DNA of 8,336 bases from a bacterium (lineage in GTDB: Bacteria > Krumholzibacteriota > Krumholzibacteriia > WVZY01): NCBI GenBank assembly GCA_027296025.1, contig JAPUJU010000356.1, positions 1-8,336 of the forward strand, read 5' to 3'. The notes under the pieces were generated by a model. The model saw nothing but the letters and a program-made list of their open reading frames with translations. It was not told where the DNA came from and did not search any database. Positions 1-6,675 of the stretch are shown one piece after another; positions within the stretch are counted from its first letter, which is position 1, and each line of letters begins with the position of its first letter. A program made the translations under genes and the position numbers.

Positions 1-1
1 C

Positions 2-46
2 CTGCCCGCGCTTGCCGGCCGTCAGGATTTGCGCGTCGGGAAGTGA
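2..46 (+). other. Short open frame ending in TGA at the left edge, in the same frame as the next gene
   Basis: Read in the frame of the following nuclease gene, these bases give LPALAGRQDLRVGK and then TGA at 44-46. The peptide has a plausible composition for coding sequence. The nuclease gene downstream lacks the N-terminal part its family normally has, so this may be its own upstream sequence cut off by a stop mutation, a sequencing error or a frameshift. It may instead be the natural end of a separate upstream gene. Fourteen codons are too few to decide. The other two forward frames here are also open for at least 20 codons. Confidence 0.3.
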
Positions 47-55
47 GACGATCCT

Positions 56-745
56 GTGCAGACCGACGCCGTGATCGATCGTGCGATTACCACCGCACTC
101 GAAGCGGAAACGCGCATCGAAAAAGGAACGTTCGTTGCCAACGCATTGCAGCACCATATTGCGTCGATGGTCCGTGGCCTCCTTCTGCTGGACCGGCAGG
201 AGTCGGATGCGTACGAGACTGCGGGCGTCGAAGAGCCGCTGCGTTTCGAGTCCGGTGGCTGGAAGTTCAACGGCAAGATCGACCGGATCGAGAAGACGCC
301 AGGTGGCGAGATCATCATTACGGATTACAAGACGGGTGAATTCAAGAAAATGGGGAGCACACTGCGAAAACGCGTCCTGGCAACACTCGACGAAGGCGAG
401 AACTCGGACTGGCAGGTGCCCATCTACTTATCCGGGTACAGAGACAAGGACCGGAAGCGAGCGACGGCGTTCAAACACTATGTCGTTCAGCCGGGTGAGG
501 ACCCGTTTCATATCAAGTTGTTTGTCGGCGCGGCCAGCGACGAACTTCCGCCCGAGGCGGCAGGCGGGGGCGGTAAGTACAAGCGCTATTCCTACGTGCT
601 GACGAGTGAACTCGAGGACATCATGGATGTGGCGGAGAGTGTGGCCGGGCAGATTTTCGGCGAGCGGGTAGATTTTCCAAAAACGGAATTTACGTCGCGC
701 TGCCGCAATTGTTTCTTCAGCCGGCTCTGCGGCAGGGAAGCGTGA
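56..745 (+). CDS. AddB-like PD-(D/E)XK nuclease with Fe-S cysteines, C-terminal portion
   Basis: This is the nuclease end of an AddB/RecB-family protein, which degrades DNA strands at double-strand breaks for recombinational repair together with the helicase encoded next. Numbered from GTG 56 (229 residues), the PD-(D/E)XK core is visible as GKIDRI with Asp76, ITDYKTG with Asp90 and Lys92, and a QVPIY segment with Gln120 and Tyr124. The C-terminus carries Cys216, Cys219 and Cys225 in a C-x2-C-x5-C pattern, matching three of the four Fe-S ligands of AddB. The first ligand lies N-terminal to the core in the family and is not present here. AddB proteins are about 1000 residues or more with an inactivated helicase-like N-terminus, so this is only the last quarter. 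GTG 56 is simply the first start after the TGA at 44; its only possible ribosome site, GGGAAG at 38-43, is 12 bases away. The function of the domain is clear, but the real N-terminus is not. Confidence 0.82.
   Translation: MQTDAVIDRAITTALEAETRIEKGTFVANALQHHIASMVRGLLLLDRQESDAYETAGVEEPLRFESGGWKFNGKIDRIEKTPGGEIIITDYKTGEFKKMGSTLRKRVLATLDEGENSDWQVPIYLSGYRDKDRKRATAFKHYVVQPGEDPFHIKLFVGAASDELPPEAAGGGGKYKRYSYVLTSELEDIMDVAESVAGQIFGERVDFPKTEFTSRCRNCFFSRLCGREA
734..738 (+). promoter_or_regulatory. Ribosome binding site deciding the helicase start at 745
   Basis: AGGGA lies six bases before ATG 745 and inside the last codons of the upstream nuclease gene. The frame is open further upstream to a TTG at 709, but only ATG 745 has this spacing, and it also gives the TGATG stop/start overlap typical of translationally coupled genes. 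Confidence 0.65.
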
Positions 746-3700
746 TGGGACTCAATCCCGAACAGAAGCGGATTGTCGAGCTGGACATCACGTCGAGCAC
801 GAAGGTACTCGCGGGCGCCGGGACGGGCAAGACCCGCGTGCTCGTCGAACGATATCTGAAGTTTGTGTTCGAAGACGGAATCGCGCCCGATCGTATTCTC
901 GCACTGACGTTCACAAAGAAAGCGGCAGCGGAAATGTACGCCCGAATCTTTGAATCCGCGCTCGAGCGAGGGGATAGCGAAGTGATGCGTGGGCTGTACG
1001 GCGCATGGATCATGAACTTCCACCAGTTCGCGTTCCGGATGATAAAGGAAAACGCTGCCGCGCTCGGCGTGGACCCCGATATCGGTGTCGCCTCTGAGGT
1101 CGACCGGCTGCGGCTGCTGCGTCACATTTATCGACGACTCGAGAATGGCGTGCTGGAGGGTTTTCCGTACGTGCACGAGGCGGGTGTGCCCGTCCCAACC
1201 TCCATCCGGAGCCACTTCGAGAAGGACGAGAAGATGATGGCGAAAGCCCGCGGCCGGCTGCTCGTACCCGAGAACCTGCTCGAGCTTGTTACGGACACCG
1301 ACGAGCCAGCCTACCGACAGAGGGTCGAAAGTATTGCGGCCGTGTGGCGGAATTACGAGCGCGGTCTCAATGAGAGGAATCTCGTGGACTTCGACGGGAT
1401 GATTCGCTGTGCGGTAATGGGAATTCGGCGTCATTCCGATCTCCACCACATGTACACGGGGCGGTTCGATCACATTCTTGTCGACGAGTTTCAAGATACG
1501 AGCGAGGCCCAGTACGAAATGCTTCGTCTCCTCGCGGGCGACGACTTCAAACGGGTGACAATCGTCGGTGACGACAAACAATCCATCTACCGGTGGCGCG
1601 ATGCGCAGGTCGAGAACCTTCGTGGCTTTACCGGTGAACCCTACTATCTAAAAACGAACTACCGATCGACGCAGGGTATTCTCGATCTCGCGCACGGGTT
1701 TATTGTCGGCGACCCGTACTTCGCGGCGCACGCCGCCGATATTCGACTGGCCGCAAACCGAGGGCGGAGCGAGGCCGCGATCAGCATTTTTCATCCGGAA
1801 GATGATTCCCCCAAATCGTTCGAGGCAGAGGCGCGCGCGCTTGCCGTCTGGATCCAGGGACTTGTCGGTGCGTTACCCGATGCCGAGAATCCATACCCGA
1901 ACGCGAGGACGAACGGGACGCCACTCGGGTACGGCGACATTGCAATTCTCATGCGGTCGCTCAAGGCGAGTGCGGGCTTCAAGGAATACGAGAGAGAGCT
2001 GAACCGGCTGGGAATTCCGTATGCAGTTCACGGAGGTGTCAGCGCCCTCGAGAATCAGATCCTCGAACTGTTCAAGAACGTTCTGACCCTTCTCATTTAC
2101 CCGGGCGATCTGCGCGCGTTTCTCAGTGCCGTGGAGGCGCCGCCGCTTTCTGTGCCCGACAGTGTGATCCAGACGATTTTCGATGCCGCGCGTGAGGTCT
2201 CGGGCAGAAACGCGCGCGCGAGCAGACAGCCAACGGTAGCAGAGCTTCTCTCGCAGCACACGCTGGGACAGATCAGCGAAGAGGATGTGCGCCGCCGGCT
2301 GAACATGCTGGCCGACCTGGTGCGTGACCTCGACGCGCGTCGGGAAGTGCTCGATCTGCGCACGTTCATACACGACGCACTCGAGGCCACCCATTTCTAT
2401 TTTCATTCCTTCCATGAGGGTGCCGACGCGCGTTTCGTAGATGCGCTCACCAAAGTGGTCGTCGACGTGGCGGAGGATCTGATGAGGCGACGCGACGGGA
2501 CACTGGCCGCGTTTGTTGAGGCACTGGAGACGCTTCTCGAGGAGGGGACGTTGGGGGATCCCGATGTCGCGGCGCATCCGGAGGGTCGAGTTAGAATCAT
2601 GACCGTTCATCTGGCCAAGGGGCTTGAGTTTCCCGCAGTCGCGTTGCCGGGAATTAAGAACCGTCCAAGAGGTGGGGATTCGTTCGTTCTTCTCCCCGAT
2701 TTCGGGTTGTTCATCGGCAAAAAAGACTACAAAAATCGCTCGACCGAACAAGCAAAGAAGATTGTCGAGCTGACACCCGGACTGACCCTCCCCGACCGCG
2801 ATCAAGAGGAGCGCTGTCTATTATATGTCGCGATCACGCGCGCGAAGGATTATCTGTTCGTCAGCTCACCGTATGCAAACGGAGTGAAGCCAGCAAAGAC
2901 GCCCCTGCCGAACCTGTTTGCCGGGGTTCTCAACGTGTTGAACGACCGTGATATCTACCATGAGATCGCGCGCGATGTTCCGGCGACCCACTGTGTCGTC
3001 CCTGCGTCGGCCGGTGCATCCGAAAAGGAAGCCCTGGAGCCGTTGCTGGAACGCTGGCGGGCGGGCCGTGAAAGGCTTGAAGAGGCGAGACTACACGTCA
3101 CGTCAGTCACCGGGGTGCAGTTCGCCGGCTGGCGAGGCCTGCTTGCGTTTGACCGGTGCCCGCTGCAATACCGGTATCAGTACATAGACGGGATGATCGG
3201 TTGGCCCGAGACAAACGCAGACGAAGAGAGTGAGCCATGGGAAAGAGGCACGGCGAAGGCGGATCATCCGGCTGGAATCGAGCCCACACTCTTCGGCACG
3301 TTCATGCACCGGTTCATGTACGAGTGGCTCTCGAGCACTGATAGGGAGGATGTCGCCGAGCTGTTGAATGATCTCTCGGCGCGTTTCGGATTCTCGGAAC
3401 GTCGCGAACAAGTGATCGCCGAAGGGTCACGACTGATTAAAGCCTACCGCAAGTCGGCGATTGCCGGACCGGTGGATGAGCGCCGGCTGGAACTTCCAGT
3501 ACAGGTTCGCGTCGATAACGTGATTCTTCGAGGCGTCGTCGATCGTGTGGATGGCACAAACGGCGGCTTGCGGATTGTGGACTACAAGGGGGGAAGCGAA
3601 CGCGATGACTACCGCTTCCAGGTCGCGTTCTATGCCTGGGCCCTGGAAAGGACCGGCGATCGCGTTACGAGCGGTGTCTTGTGTCACCTCCGTGAGCCGA

Positions 3701-3870
3701 CCGCACTGTTCGAGGTGGACGTCTCGCGGGGCGAGCGAATCGGGAAGCTGGCCGGGCATTTGTCGGAGGCGGTGCTTTCGAACGATTTTCCACCGACTCC
3801 CGGCGAGGCGTGCCGGGGCTGTGCCTTCAACTGTGTGTGCCCGCACGCATCCAGAATGGCGGGTGCCTAG
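745..3870 (+). CDS. AddA/UvrD-type superfamily 1 helicase with C-terminal Fe-S PD-(D/E)XK nuclease
   Basis: This is an ATP-driven DNA helicase-nuclease of 1041 residues, expected to pair with the upstream AddB-like protein to unwind and resect double-strand breaks. The SF1A motifs are complete. They are the Q-motif (NPEQ, 4-7), Walker A AGAGTGKT (23-30), motif Ia (LTFTKKAAAEM), Walker B DEFQD (247-251), motif III GDDKQSIYRWR (275-285), motif IV (TNYRST), motif V TVHLAKGLEF (620-629) and motif VI LLYVAITRAK (692-701). The C-terminal nuclease has FDRCPLQYRY with Cys805, His855 in GTFMHRF, GVVDRVD with Asp933, VDYKGG with Asp946 and Lys948, and Gln959/Tyr963. The closing cysteines are Cys1023, Cys1026 and Cys1032, with an extra Cys1030. 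With Cys805 this gives a full Fe-S ligand set, which classical Bacillus AddA lacks; mycobacterial AdnAB is another possible relative. The size is slightly shorter than typical AddA (about 1200). The start overlaps the upstream stop by one base. Confidence 0.93.
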   Translation: MGLNPEQKRIVELDITSSTKVLAGAGTGKTRVLVERYLKFVFEDGIAPDRILALTFTKKAAAEMYARIFESALERGDSEVMRGLYGAWIMNFHQFAFRMIKENAAALGVDPDIGVASEVDRLRLLRHIYRRLENGVLEGFPYVHEAGVPVPTSIRSHFEKDEKMMAKARGRLLVPENLLELVTDTDEPAYRQRVESIAAVWRNYERGLNERNLVDFDGMIRCAVMGIRRHSDLHHMYTGRFDHILVDEFQDTSEAQYEMLRLLAGDDFKRVTIVGDDKQSIYRWRDAQVENLRGFTGEPYYLKTNYRSTQGILDLAHGFIVGDPYFAAHAADIRLAANRGRSEAAISIFHPEDDSPKSFEAEARALAVWIQGLVGALPDAENPYPNARTNGTPLGYGDIAILMRSLKASAGFKEYERELNRLGIPYAVHGGVSALENQILELFKNVLTLLIYPGDLRAFLSAVEAPPLSVPDSVIQTIFDAAREVSGRNARASRQPTVAELLSQHTLGQISEEDVRRRLNMLADLVRDLDARREVLDLRTFIHDALEATHFYFHSFHEGADARFVDALTKVVVDVAEDLMRRRDGTLAAFVEALETLLEEGTLGDPDVAAHPEGRVRIMTVHLAKGLEFPAVALPGIKNRPRGGDSFVLLPDFGLFIGKKDYKNRSTEQAKKIVELTPGLTLPDRDQEERCLLYVAITRAKDYLFVSSPYANGVKPAKTPLPNLFAGVLNVLNDRDIYHEIARDVPATHCVVPASAGASEKEALEPLLERWRAGRERLEEARLHVTSVTGVQFAGWRGLLAFDRCPLQYRYQYIDGMIGWPETNADEESEPWERGTAKADHPAGIEPTLFGTFMHRFMYEWLSSTDREDVAELLNDLSARFGFSERREQVIAEGSRLIKAYRKSAIAGPVDERRLELPVQVRVDNVILRGVVDRVDGTNGGLRIVDYKGGSERDDYRFQVAFYAWALERTGDRVTSGVLCHLREPTALFEVDVSRGERIGKLAGHLSEAVLSNDFPPTPGEACRGCAFNCVCPHASRMAGA

Positions 3871-4553
3871 CCGAACGTCTCCCGTGTCAGCTGGCCCAGC
3901 TCCTTGTGGGAGTCGAGTACAAGGTCGGCTCTGCTGAAATCGAAATCCTTCGTCTCTGCGGTCCGCACTATGATGACCGGAATCTCCGCCTCGATCGCAG
4001 CGAACATCCCTTTTTCGGCATCCTCGAACACGACGCATTCGTGCGCTTCCAGTTGAATCGTCTTCAGAGTCTCGAGGAAAATATCTGGAGCCGGTTTTAT
4101 AGTCGGAACGGTATCGCTGCCCAGAATGACGTGGACGAGTTGGGAGACGCCGCCATTTTTCAACACAGCATAGATATCCCGCTTGAACGATCCGCTGGCG
4201 ATCGCGAGAATTTTTGCTGATGCGGAAAGCAACCGCAGCATCTCGTCCGCCTCGGGAAACAGCTGGATGCTCCCGTCTTCGCAGTAGCCGGAAAAAATCG
4301 GCTGCTTTTCGAGGCGGATCTTCTTCGGGTCGAGGTCCAGATTGTGGCGTTCGATTTCGCCTTGCGCGCCGTGGCCCAGAGAGGTCCAGTACTTGTAGTA
4401 TTCCGTTTCATCGATTTCGTGGCCGTAACGCGCAAACACCTCACGGTACGACGCGAAGTGGTACTTTTCGCTGTCCGCAAGAAAGCCGTCGAAGTCGAGT
4501 ATGATTCCTCGTGCGGGGGCGACGAGTTTCTCGAAAACGGAAGATTTATCCAA
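3867..4553 (-). CDS. HAD-superfamily hydrolase, beta-phosphoglucomutase/phosphoglycolate phosphatase-like
   Basis: A 228-residue cytosolic phosphatase or phosphomutase of HAD subfamily I. The motifs seen are DFDGFLADSE, with nucleophile Asp20 and acid/base Asp22; motif II in AIASGS with Ser120; motif III Lys153 in IKPAPDIF; and motif IV VFEDAEKG with Glu177 and Asp178. Residues of roughly 30-100 form the helical cap inserted after motif I, as in beta-phosphoglucomutase. The cap sequence does not let me name the substrate; a small phosphorylated sugar or glycolate is the usual range. The start is TTG 4553. It is the only start available, because an in-frame TGA lies three codons upstream and no other start precedes motif I. 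It has a strong ribosome site and overlaps the end of the upstream membrane gene by eight bases, so the two are probably co-translated. The stop shares a CTAG with the convergent helicase gene. Confidence 0.9.
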   Translation of the reverse strand: MDKSSVFEKLVAPARGIILDFDGFLADSEKYHFASYREVFARYGHEIDETEYYKYWTSLGHGAQGEIERHNLDLDPKKIRLEKQPIFSGYCEDGSIQLFPEADEMLRLLSASAKILAIASGSFKRDIYAVLKNGGVSQLVHVILGSDTVPTIKPAPDIFLETLKTIQLEAHECVVFEDAEKGMFAAIEAEIPVIIVRTAETKDFDFSRADLVLDSHKELGQLTRETFG

Positions 4554-5442
4554 GATATTTCACCTGCCGGCGGATGGGGATGAGTTTTCGAATCACAATG
4601 TAGATTGCGTACGACTCAACGGCAAACGGCATGAATCCAAGGAATCCGAGAACGGGCATCTCGAATATTTTGATGTGGCCGAAGTAGGGCACGTCGTAGT
4701 GCCACTTGGTAACGGCCCAGTAGTTCCAGAATTCCCAGAGTATCCCACAGAGCGCGCCGGCGAGAAACATCAATGACATCGACCGGTAGTGCCCGGTGAA
4801 AAATTCCGTCAGGAAGGACCGCTCGCCCATGCGTCCGTTCAGCGGATCGATGAGGAAGGCGAAGCTCATCCACACGAGCGGTGACATCCACGTCGACGAC
4901 CACACAAACGGGGTCACCATACACGCCGCTCCAAAAATGACGAACCCGTAGAAAACTGCATTCGGGAGCCGCGACGGCGTCTTCGGCGATGAACCGGGCA
5001 AATGGCAGTCGAGATACTCGTATGTGAGAAACATTCCCGGAGAGATCGTTGCAAACGCCCATGCGTAGCCGATGTAGCGAACAATCATGTTGTCGGGGAG
5101 ACCCACGTAATGCCAGTTCTTGAGCATCACGTTGTAGCCTTCGAAGATCGTCCAGCTTGCGACCGATATGACACAGAGCAGGCCGAATTCGAGTGGATGG
5201 TCCGACAGCAGCGACGTGCCCCGGCGCCGTCGAATCAGCCCGTCCATGAAAAGGATGTAGCCGGTCCACATGATCGGCGTGAACCACATGCGGATGACCG
5301 AAACGCCCGCGACGAGAAGCGCCCCGGCAACAACGAGAATCACAATGCCTGCCACCCCGTAGCCGGGCAGACGCGCTCCTGTGCGCCCGGCGGCCGCCAT
5401 TCCGTTGGGGCTGCTTGACTTGGGAGATATTTCGTTTACCAT
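4546..5442 (-). CDS. Integral membrane protein of two similar four-helix halves, function unknown
   Basis: A 298-residue polytopic protein from ATG 5442; GTG 5448, two codons earlier, is the alternative. Neither start has a clear ribosome site. After a polar N-terminus of about 28 residues there are about eight hydrophobic segments, near 30-50, 53-69, 85-104, 120-143, 160-180, 185-201, 221-243 and 262-284. The two halves resemble each other. WFTPIMWTGYILFMDGL (53-69) aligns without gaps to WMSPLVWMSFAFLIDPL (185-201). Glu101/Asn104 and WHY 110-112 match Glu237/Asn240 and WHY 247-249, and Pro135/Glu142 match Pro272/Glu276. Conserved charged and aromatic residues at membrane edges suggest a binding site or pore rather than a plain anchor, but I recognise no named family and assign no function. 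It is the first gene of an operon with the HAD enzyme, and divergent from moxR. Confidence 0.85.
   Translation of the reverse strand: MVNEISPKSSSPNGMAAAGRTGARLPGYGVAGIVILVVAGALLVAGVSVIRMWFTPIMWTGYILFMDGLIRRRRGTSLLSDHPLEFGLLCVISVASWTIFEGYNVMLKNWHYVGLPDNMIVRYIGYAWAFATISPGMFLTYEYLDCHLPGSSPKTPSRLPNAVFYGFVIFGAACMVTPFVWSSTWMSPLVWMSFAFLIDPLNGRMGERSFLTEFFTGHYRSMSLMFLAGALCGILWEFWNYWAVTKWHYDVPYFGHIKIFEMPVLGFLGFMPFAVESYAIYIVIRKLIPIRRQVKYLG
4560..4565 (-). promoter_or_regulatory. Ribosome binding site supporting the TTG start of the HAD gene
   Basis: On the minus strand AGGTGA stands six bases before TTG 4553, inside the last codons of the upstream membrane protein gene. This spacing, together with the in-frame stop just upstream of the TTG, fixes an otherwise doubtful non-ATG start. 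Confidence 0.65.
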
Positions 5443-5465
5443 AGTCACTGATTGGACAGGCCGCG

Positions 5466-5480
5466 GTCCGGTTCCCGGAC
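5466..5480 (-). repeat. GC-rich perfect hairpin in the leader of the membrane protein gene
   Basis: GTCCGG and CCGGAC form a perfect six-base stem with a three-base loop. It lies about 24 bases before ATG 5442 and would be in the 5' leader of the minus-strand transcript. There is no following T-run, so it does not look like an intrinsic terminator. It could affect translation or RNA stability, but nothing here shows that it does. Confidence 0.4.
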
Positions 5481-5547
5481 AACTGTTTCCTGATTCTCAT
5501 GCCAATATTCTTTAGATTCGTACGAGCCAACGCCCGCTCGGCAGTGA

Positions 5548-5576
5548 ATTTTAGGGGAGGGGCGAGGTTTTCGCAA
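5548..5576 (-). promoter_or_regulatory. Candidate sigma-70-type promoter for the membrane protein-HAD operon
   Basis: Reading the minus strand, a -35 box TTGCGA (plus-strand 5571-5576; four of six consensus bases) is followed after exactly 17 bases by a -10 box TAAAAT (plus-strand 5548-5553; five of six). Transcription would start near 5541, giving a leader of roughly 100 bases before ATG 5442. The position between divergent genes and the ideal spacing support it. It remains a pattern match with no experimental evidence, in an organism whose promoter consensus is unknown. Confidence 0.45.
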
Positions 5577-5581
5577 CCTCG
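5563..5581. repeat. Seven-base inverted repeat overlapping the candidate -35 box
   Basis: CGAGGTT (5563-5569) and AACCTCG (5575-5581) form a perfect seven-base inverted repeat around a TTCGC loop. It overlaps the -35 element of the candidate minus-strand promoter, so it could be an operator half-site pair as well as an RNA hairpin. No T-run follows on either strand, which argues against a terminator. Confidence 0.4.
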
Positions 5582-5584
5582 ATG

Positions 5585-5644
5585 TGTTCAATAACCGGCA
5601 GTTGAAACTCCGCTGGAAACATAATCGTAGTTCTTTGTTCAATA
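5585..5644. repeat. Nine-base direct repeat upstream of moxR, 51 bases apart
   Basis: TGTTCAATA occurs at 5585-5593 and again at 5636-5644. The 51-base period is close to five turns of the DNA helix, so both copies face the same side. This is compatible with a pair of binding sites for a regulator of the downstream moxR operon. The repeat is short and AT-rich compared with the surrounding genes, so chance is possible. Confidence 0.35.
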
Positions 5645-5672
5645 GTAAACTGGGAACACAAAACTCGAAATC

Positions 5673-5678
5673 GGAGGT
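5673..5678 (+). promoter_or_regulatory. Ribosome binding site of moxR
   Basis: GGAGGT, an almost perfect Shine-Dalgarno sequence, lies five bases before ATG 5684. It fixes the moxR start and predicts efficient translation of the first gene of this operon. Confidence 0.7.
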
Positions 5679-5683
5679 CGAGG

Positions 5684-6670
5684 ATGGAACAAGAGGTTCA
5701 GGCTCTCAACGAAAAGGTCGAACGGGAGAGCCAGTTTGTACCGGAGCTTCGAAAGGCGATTCAGACGGTAATCGTTGGCCAGCACGACCTGATCGACCGT
5801 CTGTTGATCGGCCTCTTATGCGATGGGCACGTCCTGATCGAGGGAGTGCCGGGTCTCGCGAAAACGCTTTCGATTCAGACGCTCGCCCAGGCGATTGCGA
5901 CGTCTTTTCAGCGGATACAGTTCACCCCGGATCTGTTACCGGCGGATATCGTCGGGACACAAGTGTACGACCCGAGGGACCATTCGTTCACGGTTAAGAA
6001 GGGCCCCATCTTTTCCAATCTCATTCTCGCCGATGAGATCAACCGCGCGCCCGCCAAGGTGCAGAGCGCGCTACTCGAATGTATGCAGGAGCGGCAGGTC
6101 ACGATCGGCGACCAGACCTATCCGATGGGTTTTCCCTTTCTCGTGATGGCGACCCAGAACCCTATCGAGCAGGAAGGAACGTACCCGCTTCCCGAAGCGC
6201 AGGTCGACCGGTTCATGATGAAAGTGAGAATCACGTACCCGCAACGCGAGGACGAAAAGCGCATTCTCGAGCGAGTGACGGTTGAGGGGCTTCCCAAAGT
6301 CAAACCCGTGGTCAAGCCCGCAAGGCTGAAGAAAGCGCAGGATCTAATTCGCCAGATCTACATGGATGAGAAGGTCAAGAACTACATCCTTGATATCGTC
6401 TTCGCGACGCGCGATCCCGAAAGCTTCAACATTCCGATCAAGCACCTTATCGAGTATGGCGGCTCACCGCGGGCAACCATTTTCCTCGCGCAGGCAGCAA
6501 AGGCGCACGCGTTTCTCCGTGGGCGAGGCTACGTGACGCCGGAAGATGTCAAGTCGATCGCGCCGGACGTTCTTCGGCATAGGGTCATCGTCACATACGA
6601 GGCGGAGGCCGAGGAACTCGATTCGGAAGCCATTATTCAGCGTATTTTCGATGCAGTCGAGGTCCCATAA
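5684..6670 (+). CDS. moxR: MoxR-family AAA+ ATPase
   Basis: A 328-residue cytosolic AAA+ ATPase of the MoxR clade, usually found beside DUF58 and von Willebrand A genes and thought to act as a chaperone that matures or activates metal-binding partner complexes. Visible elements are the N-terminal helical region with VGQHDLIDRLLIGLL, Walker A GVPGLAKT (54-61), Walker B LADEINRA with Asp117 and Glu118, sensor 1 ATQNPIEQEG with Asn159, the VDRF arginine-finger region with Arg176, and sensor 2 GGSPRA with Arg263. The C-terminal lid ends with the family-typical RGRGYVTPEDV and LRHR segments. The length matches MoxR proteins (about 310-340). It is the first gene of a plus-strand operon; its stop is five bases before the DUF58 start. 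No convincing promoter was found in the 240-base region upstream. Confidence 0.96.
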   Translation: MEQEVQALNEKVERESQFVPELRKAIQTVIVGQHDLIDRLLIGLLCDGHVLIEGVPGLAKTLSIQTLAQAIATSFQRIQFTPDLLPADIVGTQVYDPRDHSFTVKKGPIFSNLILADEINRAPAKVQSALLECMQERQVTIGDQTYPMGFPFLVMATQNPIEQEGTYPLPEAQVDRFMMKVRITYPQREDEKRILERVTVEGLPKVKPVVKPARLKKAQDLIRQIYMDEKVKNYILDIVFATRDPESFNIPIKHLIEYGGSPRATIFLAQAAKAHAFLRGRGYVTPEDVKSIAPDVLRHRVIVTYEAEAEELDSEAIIQRIFDAVEVP

Positions 6671-6675
6671 CAATC

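Noticed and set aside
44..46. TGA read through as selenocysteine
   Set aside because: No stem-loop resembling a bacterial SECIS was seen directly after it, and no selenoprotein is known to me at this place in AddB-like nucleases.
592..1581. Long minus-strand open frame (329 codons) opposite the helicase gene
   Set aside because: It lies antisense to the conserved helicase motifs and encodes no recognisable domain. Long open antisense frames are expected in GC-rich coding DNA.
1873..2805. Second long minus-strand open frame (310 codons) inside the helicase gene
   Set aside because: It has the same explanation: fully inside a gene with intact motifs on the other strand, and no recognisable protein features.
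4616..5530. 304-codon minus-strand frame overlapping the membrane protein gene
   Set aside because: Its translation is rich in Arg and His with no coherent hydrophobic segments, while the overlapping frame gives a clear polytopic membrane protein.
5563..5581. Intrinsic terminator
   Set aside because: The seven-base stem is perfect, but no T-run follows it on either strand and it lies upstream of both divergent genes, where a terminator would serve neither.
5602..5625. Plus-strand promoter for moxR from TTGAAA (5602-5607) and CATAAT (5620-5625)
   Set aside because: Each box looks acceptable alone, but the spacing is only 12 bases, too short for a sigma-70 promoter. No partner at 16-18 bases was found for either.
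5445..5642. 65-codon minus-strand frame ending just before the membrane protein start, possible leader peptide
   Set aside because: It needs a TTG start at 5642 with no good ribosome site, has unremarkable composition, and would begin upstream of the candidate promoter for that strand.
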